Shown: piece by piece, positions 40,353 to 46,845 of the stretch | How positions within the stretch are numbered: the stretch's first letter is position 1 | How the letters are laid out: every line of letters starts with the position of its first letter | IMG/VR virus record: IMGVR_UViG_3300036766_000934 | Coordinates: 1-47,155 of that record | Length of the DNA stretch: 47,155 nucleotides | Reading direction: 5' to 3' (one strand) | Origin: a virus | Made by a program: the position numbers and the translations under genes | Notes under the pieces: generated by a model | What the model was told of the DNA's origin: nothing | The model's input: only the letters and a program-made list of their open reading frames with translations | The model's database searches: none

Positions 40353-41839
40353 CAGCTTGCGTCTTTCAAAGCCGTGGTAGTGAACAGCAGCTTGATCCCG
40401 TGCAGCCGGGCATCGACCGCCATCGTGTCTCCGGCATCCGCAACCGTTCGGTTCAACTGGAACATCACCCAATCGCCTGCGGCGGGAGTGCCGGCTATCG
40501 TAATCGCCGATGAGGTCGGGCCAACGTAAACGTCATCCGTGGTGCCGCCGGTATCGACGGAAGTCTGCGCCGTGCCGAACGCCACGTCACCGGCGTCGTC
40601 ATTGCTGCACGCCACTCCCGCCAGACCGAACGCCACGCCGAAATTCGTTGTCGTTGCCGGATGCGACCAAATCGGCGCGAAACTCACCGTGCCTTCGTCC
40701 CAACTCTCCGGGAACATGAAGGCGAACTGCACGAACTCCTGGGTCGTCGTGTCGAAATCTTTCGTGACGAACATATTCTTGTTCGACGACTTTTCGATTG
40801 ACCCGGCCGCCGCGCCGTTCGTCGTGCGCGACACCATCGCTCCGGCGGGGATGATGATGGTCTGCAGACCGTAAGGCGTGTTCCAGGCCGGATCATCCGC
40901 CCCCATCGTCAGGACTTGACCAGCGGTGCCCTTTGCCAGCCGATCCGGCACCGTCGCATTGCGGAAGATGATGTCGCCGCGCGTGGTGAGCAGACTTGCC
41001 GCAATCGCACCCGTCGCCGAGTAGAGCGTGTCGAAGTAGGCCTTGAGCGTCGCCTTGACGTTCGCCCAGGTGAGAACCTTGACGGCGAACGAAGCGACAC
41101 TGTCGAGCAGGCCGAATTCATCGGCATCAACCGGCGTCGTCTTGCCGGCAACCCCGTGAATCGACGAGGCAACATTCGTCGCGTCGGTCACATCCGCGGA
41201 AGCTTCGATGCCACCAAGTTTCGACCCCTGCGCCGTCGTGAATGCCGCCGTCGTATCGTCCAGAACAGTCGCGTGCGCCTGCACACTGCCGCCGATGTCC
41301 GCATCCTTGAGTATCGTCGCGTCAGCCGGCTCGTACACGCCGCTGTGATTGTGCGCCGCGTCCGCCGGCGCAAACCCCGCCGTCTTGACGTCGACGCCAC
41401 CAGTGCCGTCCCACACCACCGCGTGCCCGTCGGTGACGGCTGTCGCCGGCGAAACGACATTGCCGGCGCCAGCGCCATCCAAACCGGGCATACCCTGAAT
41501 ACCTTGAATGCCCTGAATGCCCTGCGGACCTTGCGCCCCCACGGCGCCAGCAGCACCAGTGGCGCCAGTAGCACCAGTGGCGCCAGTAGCACCAGCCGGA
41601 CCCGGCACGCCGAGCTCCGCAACCACATCCGGCGCGAGCTGATCCAGCCCGATGACCGCGTTCGCGATCAGGCCGTCGGCACGCGTGAACCGCTTCAGAA
41701 ACTCGACGATCTCGCCAACCGAAACCTCGACAAGATTGCCGTCCGCGTTAACCTTGTCGCCGGGCAGCGGGCGCGTCGGGTTGGCGTTCTGGTAGCTCTG
41801 GTAGTCGAACTGACGAGTGTATTTCGTCGGATAAGGCAT
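40352..41839 (-). CDS. Tail fibre 1 with collagen-like repeats
   Basis: 495 residues from ATG 41839. The first 75 residues (FDYQSYQNANPTRPLPGDKVNA, RADGLIANAVIGLDQL) are a T7 gp17-like attachment domain shared with the second fibre gene. Residues 77-127 are a collagen-like Gly-X-Y run (GPAGATGATGATGATG, GPQGIQGIQGIQG). The rest alternates helical shaft and beta domains, ending in a 150-residue beta-rich tip. It is the host receptor-binding fibre. It begins its own transcription unit, marked by a motif copy over the start. Confidence 0.85.
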   Translation of the reverse strand: MPYPTKYTRQFDYQSYQNANPTRPLPGDKVNADGNLVEVSVGEIVEFLKRFTRADGLIANAVIGLDQLAPDVVAELGVPGPAGATGATGATGATGAAGAVGAQGPQGIQGIQGIQGMPGLDGAGAGNVVSPATAVTDGHAVVWDGTGGVDVKTAGFAPADAAHNHSGVYEPADATILKDADIGGSVQAHATVLDDTTAAFTTAQGSKLGGIEASADVTDATNVASSIHGVAGKTTPVDADEFGLLDSVASFAVKVLTWANVKATLKAYFDTLYSATGAIAASLLTTRGDIIFRNATVPDRLAKGTAGQVLTMGADDPAWNTPYGLQTIIIPAGAMVSRTTNGAAAGSIEKSSNKNMFVTKDFDTTTQEFVQFAFMFPESWDEGTVSFAPIWSHPATTTNFGVAFGLAGVACSNDDAGDVAFGTAQTSVDTGGTTDDVYVGPTSSAITIAGTPAAGDWVMFQLNRTVADAGDTMAVDARLHGIKLLFTTTALKDAS

Positions 41840-41855
41840 TTCACAACTTTAGACA
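41840..41855 (-). promoter_or_regulatory. Exact copy of GTCTRA-N3-TGTG at the tail fibre 1 start
   Basis: On the minus strand TGTCTAAAGTTGTGAA followed directly by ATG of tail fibre 1. It shares 14 consecutive bases with the copy at 38801. No Shine-Dalgarno box is visible, so transcription and translation start here in an unusual way or use weak signals. Confidence 0.55.
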
Positions 41856-41882
41856 AACAAGGGACAAGGGGTCAAATTCCGG

Positions 41883-41911
41883 TTGACAATTCTCGGTCTC
41901 GCGCCTACGTC
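41883..41911 (+). promoter_or_regulatory. Sigma70-type promoter of the rightward moron
   Basis: TTGACA (41883-41888), a 17-base spacer, and TACGTC (41906-41911), seven bases before the ATG of the secreted HExxH protein. A consensus -35 with host-type spacing and orientation opposite to the late genes is what a moron expressed from the prophage would have. The leader would be very short or nearly absent. Confidence 0.6.
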
Positions 41912-41917
41912 AACGAC

Positions 41918-42298
41918 ATGAAAAGGATTCTCGCAGCACTAGCTCTTGCACTCGTGGCCTCCGTCGCTGCGGCGGAAGGAACGCACACCATAGCCGGAAT
42001 CGAGTGGCGAAAAACCACGCCGGCCGAAGCGCACGCAGTCTCGGCTATAGGTCTGCCCCCGGCCCGTTACGACCACTTCAACCCCGACGTCGAAATCGTC
42101 CGCGTTCCCGCCTCCGCGATGGGAATCACCTGTCGCGGCCTGTTCGGTGGATCCGGGCGGAAACCGCCCTCGGCCTGTACGTTCCTCGGGCCGCCCCGCT
42201 GCCAGATAATCCTCCCAACCGAAAGCCCGATGCTCGCAGTCCTGCTCCGGCACGAAATGGGCCACTGCAACGGATGGACTGGCGACCATCCCAATTAA
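41918..42298 (+). CDS. Secreted putative zinc metallopeptidase (HExxH), moron
   Basis: 126 residues from ATG 41918. Signal peptide KRILAALALALVASVAAA, then a small domain with four cysteines (C68, C84, C91 and C112 by count) and an HEMGH motif in LLRHEMGHCNGWTGDHPN near the C-terminus. HExxH is a zinc-binding active-site motif, and 'HE(I/M)GHCNGW' is an ending I recall from other phage-encoded exported proteins. It is the only rightward gene within the leftward late region, has its own promoter, and its stop overlaps the stop of the convergent fibre gene. It may change host envelope properties of lysogens; no experiment supports this. Confidence 0.75.
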   Translation: MKRILAALALALVASVAAAEGTHTIAGIEWRKTTPAEAHAVSAIGLPPARYDHFNPDVEIVRVPASAMGITCRGLFGGSGRKPPSACTFLGPPRCQIILPTESPMLAVLLRHEMGHCNGWTGDHPN

Positions 42299-43101
42299 GC
42301 TCCGAGCCGGCCGCGCGTAGCGTTAAACAAATCCATCAACTGCGCGGCGGTCAATGCGACACCCTCCCACGCACACGCCACAGCCTCGCGCGATCCATTT
42401 GTGAAGGGCGGAGTTCCTACGCCATTATCGCCGGCGGCACCTAACTGAACAGGATAGCTGGCACTTCCTGAAGCGGGCGATGTGTAGGCTGCGGCTTTTC
42501 CTGTCTCTTGCACCGCGTTAATTTGCATAATTCCGCTATTGACACTGGCTTCGTCCAAAGAAACCGCGATGAAACTCCATGCATTGGTTGTAACCAATGC
42601 GGTGCTAATCATGCTTAACGCCGCTACTCCGCTGCCATTACACGCACTGAACAACAATCCGCCCGCCACTCTGACGGCAAAGTGAAATCCTGTGTTGCTG
42701 ACGCCGCCAGCACTGTCGCCAAAAACGATTTGAGAAACGCCAAGGGGCCAACGACCCCACGCAACTAACGTGAATTTGGCGCTGTCTTTGTGAATGTTCT
42801 GCATCCACGTTTCGTTGGCAGAATCGTAGGTGAAGAAATCCCCGCCATCGAAGTCCCAATACTCAGCCGACGACAACCCGCCGGCGGAACCGTTAAAAGT
42901 TGGGTCGCTGGCCTGCGCCGCAGATGTCGTGCCACGGTTGAAGTCGTAGCCGCTGCCAGAGAGGTCGAGCCACGATTGACCGCTCGAGTACGACGAAGCG
43001 TCGCCGGCATCGAGACAGAGTTTCAGACCGGATGTGAGGCTAAGAGCATTGATTGCACCAATCGCCCCGTAATTCAGCCCGCCCATGATGAGACCTGTCA
43101 T
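42295..43101 (-). CDS. Second tail adhesin with concanavalin-like domain
   Basis: 268 residues from ATG 43101, overlapping the fibre 2 stop. The protein has a lectin-like layout: GLKLCLDAGDASSYSSGQSW, LDLSGSGYDFNRGTTS, YWDFDGGDFFTYDSANETWM, FTLVAWGRWP, AWSFIAVSLDEASVNSG and an end motif AACAWEGVALTAAQLMDLF. These elements follow the LamG/concanavalin pattern of phage and bacterial surface proteins. It is functionally equivalent to the lectin protein at 39049 but clearly divergent. Confidence 0.72.
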   Translation of the reverse strand: MTGLIMGGLNYGAIGAINALSLTSGLKLCLDAGDASSYSSGQSWLDLSGSGYDFNRGTTSAAQASDPTFNGSAGGLSSAEYWDFDGGDFFTYDSANETWMQNIHKDSAKFTLVAWGRWPLGVSQIVFGDSAGGVSNTGFHFAVRVAGGLLFSACNGSGVAALSMISTALVTTNAWSFIAVSLDEASVNSGIMQINAVQETGKAAAYTSPASGSASYPVQLGAAGDNGVGTPPFTNGSREAVACAWEGVALTAAQLMDLFNATRGRLGA

Positions 43102-44246
43102 CAGATGAGCGTCCGCGTCCACTTGAGCGAGAACGAGAAGTCAACACACGACGCGTTGGCGCTGATTGTGACGACAATGTCATCGCCGGCAACAAAAACG
43201 TTGTTGGATGCTTGCGCCTGCGATTGCTCGGCGGACGAAACGGCGTTGGCGGCCCCGCCAAGAGCGGTCGTGTTGATCTTGAAAGTCGCGGTTGCGGTGC
43301 CGGAGACGCACTTGGTCGTCGCTTCGGTAATCATCCCGCCTTCGGTTGCCTTGAGAACCAGCGTGTAGCTACGATTGCTCAAGGATCCCAGGATGGCGCC
43401 GTAAAACGGCTCTGCGGTCTGTGAGCGTGCGGCAGCCGAGAGCGTCACGCGCTGCGCGGCGGCATCGGCGTCATCGAGAAGCGCCCTCCCCGCGGCCGTC
43501 AAAGCAATCTGCTCTGGCGCCCCACCAGCCACCGAACCAAGAAGTTTGTTCGCTGAAAGATTCTGAATCTTCGCCAGGGTAATAGCCGCATCCGGTATCT
43601 TTGCCGATGTGACGGCTTCGTCGGCGATCTTGGCGGACGAGACCGCGTTGGTCGCGATCTTGCCGGAGGTGACAGCCGCGGCGGCAATCTTGTCCTCGGT
43701 GACGGCGCCATCGGCGAGTTTTTCGCTCGTAACAGCGTTCGCGGCGAGCCTGGCGGAGTTGACGGCAAGAGTTGCTATCTTGGCGGCCGTGACGGCGCCG
43801 TCGGCCAGCTTCGGCGTCGTGACGTCGCCGTCGTTGAGCACCAGCGGGTCGAACGCGCCGAGGAAATCGGCGAGGAAAACCCACTGCCCGGCGGCCAGAT
43901 CGGTTGCGAAGTCAGCCCCGGAGGTGTGATCTTCCAACGCGCGGTAGAAATTGGCGCCGTTGAAGACGGTGTCGCCCATGAAATGCACAGTGGTTGCCGA
44001 CCACGCCGTCGGCGGGTTGATGCCGATCTCTAACGCGGCGGCGAGCTGATCCGGGCCTATGCTTGCGTTGGCGATGGCTCCGTCGGCGCGCTGGATGAGC
44101 GCGAGGTTTGCTAAAAGTTCATCTAAAGAAACTTTAATGGCGTTGAATTCGGCGTCGAGATCCGCGCCGGTGTACGGCTTCGCCGGGTTCGCCTGCGCGA
44201 TCAGCGTGAAGCTGTTCTGGCGGTCGTAGGGGGTGGGCTGCGGCAC
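43101..44246 (-). CDS. Tail fibre 2 with octapeptide-like repeats
   Basis: 381 residues from GTG 44246. The attachment domain (residues 1-72: ANPAKPYTGADLDAEFNAIKV, RADGAIANASIGPDQLAAAL) is paralogous to that of fibre 1. Residues 140-235 are repeats of about eight residues such as DGAVTAAKIATLAVNSARLA, forming a beta-helical shaft. The C-terminal 100 residues are a beta-rich tip (SYTLVLKATEGG, ATATFKINTTALGG). The start has no strong ribosome box. It heads the leftmost-reading transcript from the 44247-44596 gap. Confidence 0.8.
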   Translation of the reverse strand: MPQPTPYDRQNSFTLIAQANPAKPYTGADLDAEFNAIKVSLDELLANLALIQRADGAIANASIGPDQLAAALEIGINPPTAWSATTVHFMGDTVFNGANFYRALEDHTSGADFATDLAAGQWVFLADFLGAFDPLVLNDGDVTTPKLADGAVTAAKIATLAVNSARLAANAVTSEKLADGAVTEDKIAAAAVTSGKIATNAVSSAKIADEAVTSAKIPDAAITLAKIQNLSANKLLGSVAGGAPEQIALTAAGRALLDDADAAAQRVTLSAAARSQTAEPFYGAILGSLSNRSYTLVLKATEGGMITEATTKCVSGTATATFKINTTALGGAANAVSSAEQSQAQASNNVFVAGDDIVVTISANASCVDFSFSLKWTRTLI

Positions 44247-44596
44247 GGCTTCTTAGGAATCGATTGGCCAGCCGGCGGCGAAACGGCGGTGCGCGCGGTA
44301 GAAGGGCGCTCTGCCGGGCGTGCGTGCCGCCCAGCAGAGTCGCTTTTCGGCCTGCACACGCAGACCTCGTGGGCTAAGCCCGCGACCACACTAGCACGGC
44401 GTCTGATTTGTTGCCAAGTGAGCAGCGGCGGTGTAGGGTGAATCGTTCGTCGGGGCTTTTCTCCTTTCTCCCCGCGGACGGCCCCCGTGAGCGCGGTGTA
44501 CCTCCCCGTCCCAAGACGCTCCGGGGGCCACAATCCTCACGTCACGCGAAGGCCCGGTCGTTTCGGCGGCCGAGCCAATTTCTCAAACGAGGTACG
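44247..44596. other. 350-base structured intergenic region
   Basis: Divergent region between tail fibre 2 (leftward) and a methyltransferase (rightward); no protein frame here convinces me. It holds a long hairpin, CTCTGC-C-GGGCG-TGCGTGC-CGCCC-A-GCAGAG (44309-44339), a second one CGTGGGC-TAA-GCCCGCG near 44370, and a degenerate motif copy GTCTGATTTGTTGC at 44401-44414. It may hold a small RNA or nested promoters for both directions. Confidence 0.5.
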
Positions 44597-45169
44597 ATGC
44601 GCTTCGCTTATGCCGACCCGCCCTACCTCGGCTGCGGCAAACTCTACTCGGCGCACCACCCCGACGCTCTCGACTTCGATGATCCTGAGACCCATCGTCG
44701 TTTGATTTCGCGCCTTGGCGACGAATTCCCCGACGGATGGGCCTTGAGCGCCTCCGAACCGTCTCTTCGTGTGTTTCTGCAGATGTGCCCATCCGACGTG
44801 CGCGTAGCATCATGGGTGAAGCCCTTCGCGTCCTTCAAACCAGGCGTTGGAGTGGCCTATACGTGGGAGCCGGTGCTGTTCCGCGGCGGACGTAAGGTGT
44901 CCCGGGACCAGCCTACGCGACGGGACTGGCTCGCCGAAAGCATCACGCTTCGAAAAGGGCTGACCGGCGCGAAACCCCCACGATTCTGCCGGTGGATTTT
45001 CTCGCTTTTGAACGCGGACGCCGACGATGATCTGGTTGACCTATTTCCGGGAACCGGAATCGTTGGAGCCACTTGGAAATCGTGGCTGGCGCTGGATTGC
45101 CCCGTCGAAATAGGCGGAAACAAGAAAGCGGACAAAGCGTCAAAACCGATTTCCAGAGCCGAAAATTAG
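44597..45169 (+). CDS. DPPY-type DNA methyltransferase
   Basis: 190 residues from ATG 44597, with a GAGG box upstream; the longer frame from 44408 lies in the structured gap and is rejected. It begins MRFAYADPPYLGCGKLY, placing the catalytic DPPY at 7-10. The SAM-binding motif LVDLFPGTGIVGATW follows near residue 152, so the order is catalytic before SAM (beta-like). WPKPF-like VASWVKPFASFKPGVGVAYTWEPV is typical of phage adenine methyltransferases. It is a third amino-methyltransferase, rightward and isolated. Confidence 0.8.
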   Translation: MRFAYADPPYLGCGKLYSAHHPDALDFDDPETHRRLISRLGDEFPDGWALSASEPSLRVFLQMCPSDVRVASWVKPFASFKPGVGVAYTWEPVLFRGGRKVSRDQPTRRDWLAESITLRKGLTGAKPPRFCRWIFSLLNADADDDLVDLFPGTGIVGATWKSWLALDCPVEIGGNKKADKASKPISRAEN

Positions 45170-45257
45170 CGAAAGCACATCCGAGGTTCGGCGCACGCGC
45201 GAGCCGCCCCCCGTCCCCGGGGTGCCACCCCCGCCGGTGCTGGCGCCGCGGACGATA

Positions 45258-45292
45258 CCGCCTGAATAAGGCGGGGTTAGTCTAGCAACCCC
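45258..45292. terminator. Paired hairpins between convergent genes
   Basis: CCGCCT-GAATA-AGGCGG (45258-45274) and GGGGTT-AGTCTAGC-AACCCC (45273-45292) overlap. They lie beyond the methyltransferase stop and over the stop of the leftward small terminase gene, so they can terminate both. T tracts are short. The gap 45170-45276 contains no gene. Confidence 0.45.
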
Positions 45293-45801
45293 CTAGCTTC
45301 TGGCGTGCGATCACCCTCGTTTGGTGTGCTATCCGGCGCGCTAACGACCGGAGTTGCCCTCGCCATCAGCTCGCTTTCAAACCGCTCGATCTCCTGCGAG
45401 TGCCGGTCCAGGTATGCCTTTAGCTGCTCCGTCGTCATGCCGGCGAGATCATCGGTCGTTTCGGCCCCGGAACGATTCTCCTTTTGGCCGTAGCCAGCGG
45501 CACCGAGCAAAATCCTAATCACGACTGCTTTTGTCGGGTTTCCTGTTGTATCACTCTGTAACATTTCGTGAGCAACACGCAAAGCCAGGGGCGCCGATTC
45601 TGTCTCGAGAACCCGCTCAATCTCAGCACCAATCGCATCTCTTATCTTTGGGTTATGGGCGAAGCGCCAGGCGATATCCTCGGCCGCCTCATAGCCCGCA
45701 GCTCGTGCAGCATCAGGTGCCGTAGACCCGCGCGCCACAGCACGCACAAAAACCAACTGTTGCGTGTTTAACCCATCTTGCACTACCGGTAAGCGAGTCA
45801 T
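45277..45801 (-). CDS. terS: Terminase small subunit candidate
   Basis: 174 residues from ATG 45801. LNTQQLVFVRAVARGSTAPDAARAAGYE is the helix-turn-helix opening of many small terminase subunits ('Q..FV.......A..AA..AGY'), followed by an oligomerisation-like helical part (AAEDIAWRFAHNPKIRDAI, RVAHEMLQSDTTGNPTKAVV) and a disordered acidic tail. It recognises packaging sites for TerL. It is more than 8 kb away from terL and transcribed on its own, unlike the usual adjacency. Confidence 0.75.
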   Translation of the reverse strand: MTRLPVVQDGLNTQQLVFVRAVARGSTAPDAARAAGYEAAEDIAWRFAHNPKIRDAIGAEIERVLETESAPLALRVAHEMLQSDTTGNPTKAVVIRILLGAAGYGQKENRSGAETTDDLAGMTTEQLKAYLDRHSQEIERFESELMARATPVVSAPDSTPNEGDRTPEARGLLD

Positions 45802-45803
45802 CC

Positions 45804-46001
45804 TTGGCTCAGCCCTTCCTTCACGTCATCATCGAAACCGAGCACTGTCTGCCGCTTGGTCGACCGCGAAAAGTCGAATCAGCCGGCACGATCGACCTGC
45901 TCAATCCCGCATACGGACTGGTCGACGTCGACGCTCGAGTACCAATCGAGCTCGCCAAGGCATTCCTGCGGATGCATCAGGCGTACAAATCAGCCCTCTA
46001 G
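45804..46001 (+). CDS. Small hypothetical protein divergent from terS
   Basis: 65 residues from TTG 45804, only two bases away from the terS start on the other strand. The peptide (PFLHVIIETEHCLPLGRPRK, VPIELAKAFLRMHQAYKSAL) looks like a mixed beta/alpha small protein. Its ribosome site would have to lie in terS; no clear one is visible. Supported by composition only. Confidence 0.4.
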   Translation: MAQPFLHVIIETEHCLPLGRPRKVESAGTIDLLNPAYGLVDVDARVPIELAKAFLRMHQAYKSAL

Positions 46002-46031
46002 GATACTGATCGGCGCCGGCAATCGCTGGCG

Positions 46032-46070
46032 TCGATCACGCTTTCGTGAACATCGATCACTTTTTCGTGA
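46032..46070. promoter_or_regulatory. Two tandem palindromic operators with 21-base period
   Basis: TCGATCACGCTTTCGTGA (46032-46049) and TCGATCACTTTTTCGTGA (46053-46070) match at 16 of 18 positions and start 21 bases apart, i.e. two helical turns. Each is an inverted repeat (TCAC-n6-GTGA). This is the arrangement of cooperative dimeric repressor sites, upstream of the rightward accessory operon. Confidence 0.7.
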
Positions 46071-46073
46071 TAT

Positions 46074-46089
46074 GCGCATAATCAGACAA
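46074..46089 (-). promoter_or_regulatory. Degenerate motif copy facing left
   Basis: On the minus strand TTGTCTGATTATGCGC, keeping GTCTGA and ending TGCGC instead of TGTGC. It lies directly after the tandem operators and points away from the accessory operon. Confidence 0.4.
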
Positions 46090-46096
46090 TATGTAC

Positions 46097-46133
46097 TTGT
46101 CGCCCGTCTGAGAGTGTGCATATTAACAGACGG
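46097..46133 (+). promoter_or_regulatory. Promoter of the accessory operon with an exact motif copy
   Basis: TTGTCG (46097-46102) and CATATT/ATATTA (46119-46125) form a -35/-10 pair with 16-17-base spacing. Between them lies an exact motif copy, CGTCTGAGAGTGTGCAT (46105-46121), so its occupancy would block RNA polymerase. CCGTCTG (46104-46110) and CAGACGG (46127-46133) also form an inverted repeat around the -10. Confidence 0.6.
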
Positions 46134-46154
46134 AAGAGACAAAGGAGAATCTCT

Positions 46155-46316
46155 ATGACAACCCACCTCACAATCCAAGGCTACGTCGTAGGCCCGATTT
46201 GGCAACCCGGGTTCGACAACTGTTTCAAGCCCTTCACCTACGACGTCCAACCAGACGAACCCGGCACGCTGCGCGATCATGTGCTGAAAAGTCTAATAAG
46301 GAGAACCCCCAAATGA
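46155..46316 (+). CDS. Small accessory protein 1
   Basis: 53 residues from ATG 46155, with AAAGGAG seven bases upstream, a strong ribosome site. THLTIQGYVVGPIWQPGFDN followed by a polar half looks like a small beta protein. Unknown function. It is the first gene of a rightward operon of very small proteins behind the operator/promoter region at 46032-46133, a setting often used for early host-takeover or lysogenic accessory genes. Confidence 0.6.
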   Translation: MTTHLTIQGYVVGPIWQPGFDNCFKPFTYDVQPDEPGTLRDHVLKSLIRRTPK

Positions 46317-46537
46317 CACATGAATTCAAATGCGCCGCGGCCCTCGAGCCAGGCGACCTGGTTGACCTCGAGGATGACCCCTACGCGGATCCCAAGCGCG
46401 ATCACGTCGAATACCAGTTCAAACTCGCCACGGTCTATCAGGCCGAGTACGAAGCGCCCGATTGCGTCGTCGTCGATTTCGACGCAACGACCGTCGGCTT
46501 TCCCCCGGACCATCGCGTGATCGTGGTGACACCATGA
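46313..46537 (+). CDS. Small accessory protein 2
   Basis: 74 residues; ATG 46313 overlaps the preceding stop as ATGA and has AAGGAG upstream. The protein is acidic, with ALEPGDLVDLEDDPYADP and DCVVVDFDATTVGFPPDH, a beta-rich pattern with many Asp. No family recognised. Confidence 0.6.
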   Translation: MTHEFKCAAALEPGDLVDLEDDPYADPKRDHVEYQFKLATVYQAEYEAPDCVVVDFDATTVGFPPDHRVIVVTP

Positions 46538-46758
46538 AGCGCCTCACAATCGTGCTTGAACACGATGGCGCTTCACCGCCGACACGATTCGACGCCACCT
46601 TGACCGATGATGGCGACGTGTGGTGCCGCTTTTGCGACAACCGCCAGAGCTGGTACGCCGGCAATCGCCAAGCGGTACTTGGCGCCGTCATAGACCTTAA
46701 GTTGGAGATCGACTCTTACGTCACCGATCTCCTCAATCTCTCCAAGGTGCCCGCATGA
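46534..46758 (+). CDS. Small accessory protein 3
   Basis: 74 residues; ATG 46534 overlaps the preceding stop. RLTIVLEHDGASPPTRFDATL is followed by DGDVWCRFCDNRQSWYAG, whose Cys-x2-Cys could bind zinc although a second pair is lacking, and a helix AVLGAVIDLKLEIDSYV. Unknown function. Confidence 0.55.
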   Translation: MKRLTIVLEHDGASPPTRFDATLTDDGDVWCRFCDNRQSWYAGNRQAVLGAVIDLKLEIDSYVTDLLNLSKVPA

Positions 46759-46832
46759 CCCACGTCCTCGGCACCCTGGTCCGCTATGCCTTGCTCGCAT
46801 CGCTGATCACTTACCTTGCTTGCAACGTCTGA
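46755..46832 (+). CDS. 25-residue membrane peptide
   Basis: MTHVLGTLVRYALLASLITY and LACNV, a single membrane helix. Its start overlaps the preceding stop (ATGA), which supports real translation. It precedes the pentapeptide-repeat gene by 13 bases. Confidence 0.45.
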   Translation: MTHVLGTLVRYALLASLITYLACNV

Positions 46833-46845
46833 AAAGGAGAAAACC

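Noticed and set aside
40916-41917. An N-terminal extension of the HExxH protein
   Set aside because: It would overlap the tail fibre gene in antisense and bypass the clear signal peptide and promoter.
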